A stretch of DNA of 31,656 nt, taken from contig JAWXBW010000056.1 of the NCBI GenBank assembly GCA_034440395.1, forward strand, positions 1 to 31,656. The letters are read 5' to 3'. The notes beneath the pieces are model-generated. The model saw nothing but the letters and a program-made list of their open reading frames with translations. It had not been told where the DNA came from and did not search any database. The position numbers and the translations under genes are program-made. This DNA comes from JAAUTS01 sp034440395 (lineage in GTDB: Bacteria; Verrucomicrobiota; Verrucomicrobiia; Methylacidiphilales; JAAUTS01). This document shows, one piece after another, positions 8,219 to 15,546 of this stretch (positions within the stretch are counted from its first letter, which is position 1; each line of letters begins with the position of its first letter).

Positions 8219-8304
8219 ACCGTGTTTCCAATTGCCCCAACCCTCCTGCCCCCCTGTGTCTCTGTGTGAGAAATTCTGGGTTTTCCTCTGTGGATCCTGC
8301 GATC

Positions 8305-8442
8305 AAGACGGGGTCCCGCCGATGGCGGGATAACGGGGAAAAAAAATTTCTTTCTTCTCCTCCATCCGTGTTATCCGTGATATCCGTGGTTAATACTCTG
8401 GTTTTTCATGGTCTTGGTGATTTGCCGTGTCTCAGCTTTTCA
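8305..8442. repeat. Intergenic repeat copy D
   Basis: A shorter copy: the head GGGTCCCGCC-gat-GGCGGGA is joined directly to TAACGGGGAA, so the ACGGAGTAA segment present in copies B and C is missing. The rest (8360-8442) is an exact match to 8134-8216. It lies 45 bp upstream of the antitoxin start at 8487. Confidence 0.78.
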
Positions 8443-8452
8443 TGGTAGCGGC

Positions 8453-8486
8453 TTGACTCCGTTTGTTTTATGTAAGACAGTAAGAC
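8453..8486 (+). promoter_or_regulatory. Possible promoter/operator of the VapBC-like operon
   Basis: TTGACT (8453-8458) resembles a -35 box. Just before the ATG stands a tandem pair TAAGACAG TAAGACAT (8473-8488), which could be an autoregulatory site for the AbrB-type antitoxin. No well-spaced -10 box is evident, and there is no Shine-Dalgarno sequence. Confidence 0.3.
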
Positions 8487-8741
8487 ATGGTTACCACTCT
8501 ATCTAGTAAGGGCCAGATTGTTTTACCTAAGCAAATCAGAAGTCGCCTCCATTTGCGCATAGGCACTACCTTTACCTGCACGGTCAGGGGAGACTCCATT
8601 GTGTTGGTGTCGCAGGAAGCAGGGATCAAGCTGCCCCGTTTAGTGAAAGATCCTCGAACAGGCTTGATTCTGACCAAGTCCTCTGAAAATCGAAAAGTCA
8701 CGAGCGCAGACGTGCGTCAGGCTTTAGCAGAATTCCCATGA
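8487..8741 (+). CDS. AbrB/MazE-family antitoxin (VapB-like)
   Basis: An 84-residue protein with a swapped-hairpin AbrB DNA-binding domain at the N-terminus: MVTTLSSKGQIVLPKQIRSRL, then IGTTFTCTVRGDSIVL (about 25-42). A C-terminal tail (45-84) would wrap the toxin. Such antitoxins bind their own promoter and neutralise a PIN-domain RNase. The stop overlaps the start of the PIN gene as ATGA (8738-8741), so the pair is translationally coupled. Both frames are intact, unlike the broken toxin-antitoxin locus at 3,009-3,475. Confidence 0.9.
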   Translation: MVTTLSSKGQIVLPKQIRSRLHLRIGTTFTCTVRGDSIVLVSQEAGIKLPRLVKDPRTGLILTKSSENRKVTSADVRQALAEFP

Positions 8742-9130
8742 ACTATTTACTGGATGTCAATATGTTGGTTGCGTTGGGTCATACGGGACACAGTTTACAC
8801 AAGAAGGCTCTAGGCTGGTATGCGAAATCGATGAAAACTGCGCCCTGTATTTATACGTGTTCCATTACGGAACTAGGTTTCGTGCGTGTATCGGTCATGT
8901 GTGGTTTACAGCCTGATGTGGCGGCGGCGATGGCGGCTCTGGAGGCAATGAAAGGTTCATCAAGCGTTGAGTTTAAGTTGTTGGCGGATGATCGAGGGGT
9001 TAAAGAGATGCCTGCCTTTGTAAAATCAGCACAGAAGCTAACGGATGGACATCTGTTGGAGCTGGCCATGTGGCATTCCGTAAAATTGGTCACTCTGGAT
9101 AAAGGGATTCCGGGTGCCTTGTTGATTTAG
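8738..9130 (+). CDS. PIN-domain ribonuclease toxin (VapC-like)
   Basis: A 130-residue PIN domain, a metal-dependent RNase fold. The acidic residues expected in the active site are visible: Asp6 in YLLDVNMLVAL, Glu45 in SITELGFVRV, Asp103 in LTDGHLLELA and Asp121 in VTLDKGIPG. VapC toxins cleave tRNA or rRNA when released from their antitoxin. The length is typical and the frame undisturbed, so it is probably active. It overlaps the antitoxin by 4 bp. Copies D and E of the intergenic repeat stand on either side. Confidence 0.92.
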   Translation: MNYLLDVNMLVALGHTGHSLHKKALGWYAKSMKTAPCIYTCSITELGFVRVSVMCGLQPDVAAAMAALEAMKGSSSVEFKLLADDRGVKEMPAFVKSAQKLTDGHLLELAMWHSVKLVTLDKGIPGALLI

Positions 9131-9143
9131 GCCGGGATTTTTA

Positions 9144-9179
9144 CCACGAAAGTCACGAAAGTCACGAAAGTCACGAAAG
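9144..9179. repeat. Four tandem copies of a 9-bp unit (CACGAAAGT)
   Basis: CACGAAAGT occurs at 9144-9152, 9153-9161 and 9162-9170, with a fourth copy ending in C at 9171-9179. It follows the vapC stop codon closely. The same 9-bp periodicity, in inverse orientation as ATCCGTGNN, occurs about 130 bp downstream in repeat copy E. Confidence 0.9.
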
Positions 9180-9203
9180 CTCTGAACGAAGAAAAGATGT
9201 AAT

Positions 9204-9357
9204 TCTGAGGGTTGAGCAAGTAAGGCGGATTAGGACGCAGACGGGATAACGTAGAAAATTTTTTCTTCTCCTCCATCCGTGTTATCCGTGATATCCGTGG
9301 TTAATACTCTGGTTCTTTTCCGTGGTCTTTATATTTTGCAATCTCCGCGTCTCAGCA
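9204..9357. repeat. Intergenic repeat copy E
   Basis: TCTGAGGGTTGAGCAAGTAA, GGCGGATTAGG, ACGGGATAACGTAGAAAATT, the block ATCCGTGTT ATCCGTGAT ATCCGTGGT, TAATACTCTGGTTCTTTTCC and a diverged tail ending in CTCAGCAC. It lacks the GTCCCGCC palindrome of copies B-D. It fills most of the gene-free stretch 9131-9468 together with the 9-bp tandem array and the palindrome at 9413-9437. Confidence 0.72.
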
Positions 9358-9412
9358 CCGTGTTTCCAACTTCCCCCAATCCTCCTGCCCCCCCCTGCGT
9401 CTCTTTAGCCTA

Positions 9413-9437
9413 CCCTTCCCGCCAGAGGCGGGAAGGG
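9413..9437. repeat. Perfect 11-bp-stem palindrome
   Basis: CCCTTCCCGCC-aga-GGCGGGAAGGG. It interrupts the second repeat module (GCGTCTCT...GTGAGAAATTC), which is uninterrupted near 8258-8277, so it looks like a small insert. It lies 32 bp beyond the stop codon of the 1,365-residue membrane protein gene on the minus strand and could act as a transcript-end hairpin, but no T-run follows on either strand. Confidence 0.7.
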
Positions 9438-9468
9438 TGAGAAATTCCCCCCCTTCTACGCTGCCTTC

Positions 9469-12400
9469 TTATTTTAGGGGTGGTGGGACGGCGTTAGTTT
9501 TTTGGGTCAGGCTTTGGAAAAAGGGTCCAATGCTGAATTGGTTCCAGCCCCACTTGAGCCAACGGATCAGAGCGGCTGCTAGCCAGAGTGCCCAAGCGAG
9601 CATGAGGAAACGATACCACCAAATAGATACGGTGAAACACGTGGGTTGAGGTAAGAGGGTCTCGGCTCGATCAAGATACCACATGAGGAGTTGGCTGCTG
9701 GAGCCGTTTCCTAGGATAAACATTTCCGGGCGGCCTAAGAGCCCCGCATTAACGACCACAACGAAAATGCCCAAAGCCACGAGGGTCAGGACGATGAGCA
9801 CGACTTGCATGGCGTCATATGCCGCGGCAGGTAGTTTTTGGAAAGAGGCTTGGCCTCTCCAGGACAGGAGAAAGAGCCAACCGATAATGGCGAGGGAGGC
9901 GAGTAGGGGAACCTGAGTTAAGCCTATGACGAGCAGCACCCACTCGTGTGGACGCAGAGGTGAGAAGCGGACTTTTCCTAGAACCCAAGCGGCGAGAAGG
10001 GAGAAGGCCAGAATAGTCCAAAATCGGACGGCTGGCCCACGTTGCGGGCCATCTGCCCATAGCACCCAACGATTTTCCTGCACGCTCATGGTGGTGGCGA
10101 TGTTAGCGGAAGGGACGGGAAGGGTGATGGCATCTGCCACGGTATGGAAGCCTAGGTCTTGATTTACTTTCCATTGGACGTTAAGAGATTGGGCGCCGGG
10201 GCGGAGCGGGATAATGAGGTTATTCCCATCTTTACGCACGGGGATAGCCACACCTTGGAGGCTAAGATTGGTGATTTGGGCTTCTGCGGGTAGGCCGAGG
10301 GCAAAGTCTTCTCCGAGGCTGGATTGGAGGTCAAGGTTGAGTTGTGAGCTACGTTGACGGTTGCCTAGGTTCATTTCGTGCCGGGCACGCTGGACGGTCA
10401 TGGTGGCACCGCTGAGGGCTTCAGGCCGATTGATGTTGAGGGCTACTTGTTCGCCCGGCCAAGGCCGCCAAAAGGGAATAAGCTGGTTTTCTCCTGCTTT
10501 AAAAATGGGGGCTAGGCCCGTGAAGCTGACGTTCCAAACGGGGGAGGCCACGAGGTGCCAACGCTCGACCCAGGTGTCGTCTTTGCCTGTTTGGAGGGTT
10601 AACTGTGTAGTGATGGGTAGTTCACTTTGCCACTGGAAGGATGTTTCGAGGGCGCCAAGTCTCACATCAACAAAACCCTCTTTAACGGTGACGTTAGAGC
10701 TAAGGACTTTTTCTCCAGGGAGTAGAGGTATGCGAAGGGAAAGAGCTTTACCAGTGGGTGAGAGGCGCTGGACTTGGTTGGTCACTTGCCAAATGAGCCC
10801 TAATTCGATTTGTCGGTCTAGGCTGACCAAGCTGCGGTAGTCTTGGCGGTCGTAGGTGGCCTCCCCTGTGGCGGCTTTCTGTTGGCGGACGAAGAAGATC
10901 TGGCGTTCGGGAACCCCGTTTGGTTTAAGGCCGCTGACATTCCAGCCTGGGGCGTCGATCGTGACTTTACGCGGGCTAAGGGGGAAGCTCCATTCCCATT
11001 CGCTGGCGCTAGGTAGGAGACCTTCGACCCTGACTTGATGAACTCCGGCGGGCAGAACGATCCAGAGGTAGCCGTCGTTACGTTGGAGGACAGCCTCCGG
11101 TTTTCCGTTGACGGTGACGGCAAGGGGTGACCAAGAAGGGAGTTGACCGGGTAACGGCACGGCAGTGCGGAGGGCGGTATGGATTTGTAAATCCATGGTA
11201 AGGCGCTGTTCCCGCAGGGTGAGGGAAACTTGGGAAATGTCAGCCGCATTAGGGTAGGCATCGGAGGTTTCGAGGAGACGATCACGTAGGGTGTTGAGCA
11301 TTTGTTGGTCTGGCAATTCAGCGTGAGCACTGGGGCTCGAGAGAAAGAAGATTAGACCTAAAACGAGGAGGCTGAGGGTGCTAGCAGCCTTGTAACCCTT
11401 AAAAAGAACTGACTTTATCGATAAACCTCGTAAGTCGAGGAGTAGGGCTGTGAGTGCTAAGAGGAGTGCGATACGGAGGAGGGTAAGAACACGTTCTAGG
11501 CTTTGGGGAATGAGAAGGGGTTGGACATGTTGGGTGGCTAAAACGGGGCCGCTCCAACCAAAGCTGACGGTGCGCCAGGTCCATTCTGGCACGCCAGGGC
11601 CAGTCTGGATACGGGCGTTAACGTCGTAGAGGAGGTTGGATTCTTTTTTGTTGGCAACCTTATTTTCGTAATCACCCCTAGAGCTGAGTCCTAGGATACT
11701 TGCTTTTTTCCGCATTGATTTGTCGTAGGCTTCTGGACTGTCGGGACTGCCTGTTTGTGATTGTTCAACGGAAGATTCCATCGGCGCGGAAGCAGTGGTG
11801 GCATTTTGTGAAAAATCTGCGTTAGCTACTAGGTTAGCGTAATTAGCTTCTAACTGAGGGTAAATAGCCTGTTGTAGTTGGGTGGATATAAAAGGAATTA
11901 ACAGAATGGCGAGAGCGGCCACGGTTAGATATTTACCGACGATGAGGAGATGGCGAGGCCAGCCTTGAGGAATGACGCGGAGCAAAGCTAAGGGAACGAG
12001 CAGAACCAGCCAGATGTAGCGCGGTGCCTCTGGTTCATGATAGGCTAGGCCGAAAGCAATGAAGGCAAGAATGGCGGCAGGGATATTCCATAACTGATAA
12101 ACAGCCAAGGTAAAAATGAGTAAGAGGAAAAGATCCAATAGGCTCCACGCTGTCAGCCAATCACCCTGCACATAGTCCGCTCCAAAGAGGGCGAATAAAC
12201 GCCAGCCTGGGGGAAGATTAAGTTGGACTTGGACGGAGTCGGCATCGGAACGCCAGCCTGTGGCGGAGAGGTTTTGTGTCAGACCTTGGTTCATGCGGCC
12301 TGTGGCTTCTAGCTCTAAGTGACGCTGCCGCAATTCAATCCCGGGGGCACCTGTCTCGGGATTTAAAGTGATGAGTTGCCCTTGACCCTCACTACGAACG

Positions 12401-13566
12401 GAACCCAGAACCTGATTCTCGGCAACGTCGAGACGCCAGATTTGCTGCATGTTGCCCGTGATACGATCGCGAAAGGTGAGGCCTTGGCCTGATTCATCTA
12501 GCCAGAGGGTGCGGGTGATTTTTAAGCCTTCTGGTTTTTGTAAGCCCATACCTCTCATGCGCTCTTCTACTTTAAAGGGGGTGGCATTCTCCCAACTGTA
12601 AACGGGTAGGTCTCGCCACCTAGCAGGGAAGGTTGTTTGCGTGACATCGACAGAGGGCAAGCCCATGACTTCGGACAAACGGAAATCAGGCTTGGCTTGA
12701 AAGGCGATGAGTTCTTGTGAGGTTAAAGGTTTAGCTCCTTCGGCGTAGCGAAACTCTGTTAAGTTATTTAATCGAAACGACTCAACTTGCAGCAGCCATT
12801 TACCGGGGCGCACTTGGACTTTCATCCGGCCTTGGTCATCAACGGCGACAGGTATTGGGCTAGTCACTTGGGAGAGCTGCCAGCCCTCGGGCAGGACGGA
12901 GCCTAGGTTTTCCTCACGACTTTTCCCCGCTACACTTAGCTCCACCTCCGTATGCAGGAGCATTGGAATACCATCCTCAATAACACGGTAAACATTGACC
13001 GAAAGAAAATCTTTATCCGCTTCCTCTGAGCGCGCTTGTTTAAAGAAAAGGGTGCCTGCAGCGTCCCAAGCCGGGTTTTCTACGGCTTTACCATTTAAGG
13101 TTAGGCTTAAGATGCCGATCTCGCGCGGGAGGGAAAGCATCTGTGGCATTTCATCCCAACGGTAGGTTCCGTTAATGCGGTAGGTGCCTGCTTTTAATTT
13201 TAAGGAAGGTAGCGCATTGCGCTCCAGCACGGCCACGGGCGCCCCGTTAGCCTGAACGTTTAGAGGCCAGCACTCTTGGCTGCCCGGGAGCGTGATCCAG
13301 GTTTCGTGATACACCGTTAAGGCTAACTCGAACCTGCCTGAGCTGGGATTTACTTCTAGAATTAAGCGCGAAGGCCAAAAACCGAGGTGCTGATTGGGAT
13401 TATTATAAGGAGTGGGGCTCATGCTGGCCTCGTCATTCCATGTCGCCCATGATTGCCAAGCACGCAGCGGTTCAGGGATTTTGGAAAAAGTTGTCTCCTG
13501 TGCGTGGAGGGGGGGAGAGATGAGCACTACGAGTAATGCAAGGAAGAGAGTCAGTCTTTTTTTCAT
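9469..13566 (-). CDS. Large membrane protein with internally duplicated architecture, function unknown
   Basis: A 1,365-residue envelope protein with a signal peptide (MKKRLTLFLALLVVLISPPLHA). Next come a beta-rich extracytoplasmic region (about 24-465), membrane segments around 470-562, a charged linker (about 563-685), and hydrophobic segments near 690-713 and 726-748. The last ends in SSPSAHA, like a second signal sequence. A second beta-rich region (about 750-1170) and C-terminal membrane segments (about 1177-1330) follow. The two halves look homologous: LPG...WPLNVQANGAPVAVLERN near 92 matches LPG...SPLAVTVNGKPEAVLQRN near 804. Each half ends with a W/ADG-type motif before its membrane segments (FGADYVQGDWLTAW; LWADGPQRGPAVRFW). 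I do not recognise a named family, though similar long hypothetical proteins occur in other Gram-negative bacteria. It appears monocistronic. Confidence 0.85.
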   Translation of the reverse strand: MKKRLTLFLALLVVLISPPLHAQETTFSKIPEPLRAWQSWATWNDEASMSPTPYNNPNQHLGFWPSRLILEVNPSSGRFELALTVYHETWITLPGSQECWPLNVQANGAPVAVLERNALPSLKLKAGTYRINGTYRWDEMPQMLSLPREIGILSLTLNGKAVENPAWDAAGTLFFKQARSEEADKDFLSVNVYRVIEDGIPMLLHTEVELSVAGKSREENLGSVLPEGWQLSQVTSPIPVAVDDQGRMKVQVRPGKWLLQVESFRLNNLTEFRYAEGAKPLTSQELIAFQAKPDFRLSEVMGLPSVDVTQTTFPARWRDLPVYSWENATPFKVEERMRGMGLQKPEGLKITRTLWLDESGQGLTFRDRITGNMQQIWRLDVAENQVLGSVRSEGQGQLITLNPETGAPGIELRQRHLELEATGRMNQGLTQNLSATGWRSDADSVQVQLNLPPGWRLFALFGADYVQGDWLTAWSLLDLFLLLIFTLAVYQLWNIPAAILAFIAFGLAYHEPEAPRYIWLVLLVPLALLRVIPQGWPRHLLIVGKYLTVAALAILLIPFISTQLQQAIYPQLEANYANLVANADFSQNATTASAPMESSVEQSQTGSPDSPEAYDKSMRKKASILGLSSRGDYENKVANKKESNLLYDVNARIQTGPGVPEWTWRTVSFGWSGPVLATQHVQPLLIPQSLERVLTLLRIALLLALTALLLDLRGLSIKSVLFKGYKAASTLSLLVLGLIFFLSSPSAHAELPDQQMLNTLRDRLLETSDAYPNAADISQVSLTLREQRLTMDLQIHTALRTAVPLPGQLPSWSPLAVTVNGKPEAVLQRNDGYLWIVLPAGVHQVRVEGLLPSASEWEWSFPLSPRKVTIDAPGWNVSGLKPNGVPERQIFFVRQQKAATGEATYDRQDYRSLVSLDRQIELGLIWQVTNQVQRLSPTGKALSLRIPLLPGEKVLSSNVTVKEGFVDVRLGALETSFQWQSELPITTQLTLQTGKDDTWVERWHLVASPVWNVSFTGLAPIFKAGENQLIPFWRPWPGEQVALNINRPEALSGATMTVQRARHEMNLGNRQRSSQLNLDLQSSLGEDFALGLPAEAQITNLSLQGVAIPVRKDGNNLIIPLRPGAQSLNVQWKVNQDLGFHTVADAITLPVPSANIATTMSVQENRWVLWADGPQRGPAVRFWTILAFSLLAAWVLGKVRFSPLRPHEWVLLVIGLTQVPLLASLAIIGWLFLLSWRGQASFQKLPAAAYDAMQVVLIVLTLVALGIFVVVVNAGLLGRPEMFILGNGSSSQLLMWYLDRAETLLPQPTCFTVSIWWYRFLMLAWALWLAAALIRWLKWGWNQFSIGPFFQSLTQKTNAVPPPLK

Positions 13567-13716
13567 AAAAATAGAAGTGTCAAAAAACTACCTAGTCTCA
13601 GCCACAAGACAAGCTGCAAGGAGCAGGGAGGGGAAATGAGGATTTCTCACGCAAGCGGCAAAAGAAGAAAGACGGGACCCGCCTGCCCTTCCGCGTGAAC
13701 AACTCCGCAAACAAGA

Positions 13717-13744
13717 TTGACCTTTTTACTATTTACTGTATTTT
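13717..13744 (+). promoter_or_regulatory. Promoter for a probable leaderless NlpC/P60 transcript
   Basis: TTGACC (13717-13722), a 16-bp spacer and TATTTT (13739-13744). Initiation about seven bases further on would fall at or just before the ATG at 13753. That would give a leaderless or near-leaderless mRNA and agrees with the lack of a Shine-Dalgarno sequence there. Confidence 0.5.
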
Positions 13745-13752
13745 ATGTAAAA

Positions 13753-14424
13753 ATGAAGTTTCTCTTATTTACTCTTCTTTGGGGCACCTTAGCTCCAGTC
13801 ACACAAGCAGGGCTCCTCGTCGAGCAGCATGTGACCTTGGTGGAGACTGCGCGCTTGCTCGGACGTAAAGACCTCGCCTACCAAGAAAACTGGCGTCCAC
13901 CCCAAGAAAGTAAGCCCTGGGTCATGGATTGCTCCAACACAGTGCGTTACCTTTATAAAGTCGTCTTTGGCCTAGACATCCCACGCGTGGCCTCTTCCCA
14001 GTATGCAGGATTAAAACAGCGCGGCTTAATCACTTACGCACCTCGTAATCCCAACGGCAGTGTGAATCAAGAAGCACTGGTGTCACAACTGCGCTCAGGC
14101 GACCTTCTATTTTGGGAATGGACTTACGACATCCAACGCAGTCCACCTATTACGCACGTCATGATTTACCTAGGCCGCACGGCCGAGGGTCAGCCTAAAA
14201 TGGTAGGAAGTGCCACCCGTAGCCGAGGCGAAACCACGGATAGCGGCGGAGTTAACATCTATAATTTCAACGCCAATGCCCCCATGGGCGGGGTGCGCGA
14301 TTTCTGGGGTAACGTGGTGCGCAAAGGTCGCTTCGTAGGATTCGGTCGGGTAATTAATGTTGATCCCAGTAACAACTTCCCACGTTTAGCAGAACTGCCC
14401 CGCAAAACACCTTTACCTTACTAA
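13753..14424 (+). CDS. Secreted NlpC/P60-like cysteine hydrolase
   Basis: A 223-residue exported protein from the chosen start. The open frame begins earlier at a TTG (13717), but the ATG at 13753 begins the signal peptide MKFLLFTLLWGTLAPVTQA and the earlier codons overlap the promoter. The body resembles NlpC/P60 peptidases that cut peptidoglycan stem peptides. A catalytic-type Cys lies in WVMDCSNTVRYLY, the GDLLFWEW strand is typical, and a His lies in ITHVMIYLG. The C-terminal part (SATRSRG, VRDFWG, FVGFGRVI) completes the fold. The substrate is inferred only from the family. The GNAT gene starts 9 bp downstream, so the two are probably co-transcribed. Confidence 0.75.
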   Translation: MKFLLFTLLWGTLAPVTQAGLLVEQHVTLVETARLLGRKDLAYQENWRPPQESKPWVMDCSNTVRYLYKVVFGLDIPRVASSQYAGLKQRGLITYAPRNPNGSVNQEALVSQLRSGDLLFWEWTYDIQRSPPITHVMIYLGRTAEGQPKMVGSATRSRGETTDSGGVNIYNFNANAPMGGVRDFWGNVVRKGRFVGFGRVINVDPSNNFPRLAELPRKTPLPY

Positions 14425-14433
14425 AATGGGCCT

Positions 14434-14934
14434 ATGGAAATTCGTTGCGTTAGCGTGCAGGAGGCGGCGGCCTTTCTGCAATTGACCCAAGGCATCGAAC
14501 AAGAGCGCAGCCTAACTCTGTATCAGACGGGCGAGGCTATTCAAACCCTCCAACAACAAGAGGAACAAATCAGCTGGCTGCAAGCGTCCCCTAACAGCAC
14601 CCTTTTAGCCGCTCTCTCTGGGGATCAATGGGTCGGCTACGCCATGGCTCAAGGCGGGGAGTTACGAATCGATCGTCATGCCGCCATCGTGGTGGTGGAA
14701 GTAGTGCAGGAGATGCAGCGCAAAGGCGTGGCTACGGCACTGATGCTAGAGCTGGAAGCGTGGGCACTCCGGGTGGGCTTACACCGTCTCGAGCTAACCG
14801 TCTTAGCCTCAAACCAAGCAGCGATTGATTTTTATTTTAAAATAGGTTTCGAGCGCGAAGGGGTGAAACGTCAAGCACGCCACATCGGGAATGAATTCGT
14901 GGATGAGTGGTTGATGGGGAAACTACTGCTCTAG
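14434..14934 (+). CDS. GNAT-family N-acetyltransferase
   Basis: A 166-residue acetyltransferase of the GNAT fold. The acetyl-CoA-binding motif A is seen as VVEVVQEMQRKGVATALMLE (Q-x-x-G-x-A pattern), followed by LHRLELTVLASNQAAIDFYFKIGFEREG, the usual motif B with the Asn and Tyr/Phe positions of RimI/RimJ-like and small-molecule acetyltransferases. The acceptor cannot be told from sequence. It starts 9 bp after the NlpC/P60-like gene, and its TAG stop (14932-14934) directly abuts the stop codon of the convergent TlpA-like gene. Confidence 0.9.
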   Translation: MEIRCVSVQEAAAFLQLTQGIEQERSLTLYQTGEAIQTLQQQEEQISWLQASPNSTLLAALSGDQWVGYAMAQGGELRIDRHAAIVVVEVVQEMQRKGVATALMLELEAWALRVGLHRLELTVLASNQAAIDFYFKIGFEREGVKRQARHIGNEFVDEWLMGKLLL

Positions 14935-15516
14935 CTATTGGGGCTTAGGTGGATTGAGCATGTAATCTAGCTCGGCGGATAATTCATCAATACGAACCCG
15001 GCCTGTGTAACGGTTGACGATATTCCACTGTGAATCAATGACGAAGGTAGAAGGAATGGCGTCGATCCCCCCAAAGTTTTGATAAAATTCCGCTGGTGCC
15101 ATCGCAGTGGGATAATTAACCGCAAGCTGAGCGACCATTTTTTTAGCATCTTCCGACGTTGCTTCACCTAGGGCAATTCCGATAAAGCGCACCTTATCTT
15201 GATACTTAGTGTGGAGTGCGATGAATTCAGGTATGTCCTTAGTAGAACCAGGAGACCAAGTCGTCCAAAAAATAATAACAACAATCTGGCCTTTCAATGA
15301 AGCAGATGAAAGGTCATTACCGGAAAAATCTTGTAACGTAAATTCAGGGGCGGGGGCAGAAGGTAAATTGCGAGTGGGGGCAACTCGTTTTTGCTGACAA
15401 CCAATAAGGAACACAAGTAGAACGATTAAACTAAACGACATCAAACGCAAAAAATAAGACTTAGCCTGTTTAGCTTCATAACAAGTGCTCAAGGTATATT
15501 TTTTAAGGAGAAGCAT
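14935..15516 (-). CDS. TlpA/ResA-like thioredoxin-fold lipoprotein lacking both active-site cysteines
   Basis: A predicted envelope lipoprotein with a hydrophobic segment ending in the lipobox LIGC. It is followed by APEFTLQDFSGNDLSSASLKG, IVVIIFWTTWSPGSTKDIPEF and a cis-Pro loop AIPSTFVID, the course of TlpA/ResA-type thioredoxin domains. Where WCxxC is expected the sequence reads W-S-P-G-S, so both redox cysteines are Ser and it cannot act as a disulfide oxidoreductase. A peroxiredoxin-type alignment also gives Ser in place of Cys. The start is uncertain: the first ATG (15516) leaves a long N-region before the lipobox, a TTG lies at 15537, and an ATG at 15441 leaves a very short one. The Dabb-domain gene upstream is probably in the same transcript. 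Confidence 0.8.
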   Translation of the reverse strand: MLLLKKYTLSTCYEAKQAKSYFLRLMSFSLIVLLVFLIGCQQKRVAPTRNLPSAPAPEFTLQDFSGNDLSSASLKGQIVVIIFWTTWSPGSTKDIPEFIALHTKYQDKVRFIGIALGEATSEDAKKMVAQLAVNYPTAMAPAEFYQNFGGIDAIPSTFVIDSQWNIVNRYTGRVRIDELSAELDYMLNPPKPQ

Positions 15517-15546
15517 GGGACTTAGAGTGTGCAGCAAAAATGAGGC

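Noticed and set aside
9144..9179. Possible CRISPR-like array
   Set aside because: The 9-bp units are contiguous with no spacers, and no cas genes are present.
10361..11330. Open frames of 150-170 codons on both strands inside the large membrane protein gene
   Set aside because: They overlap the well-supported 1,365-residue frame and show no recognisable domains.
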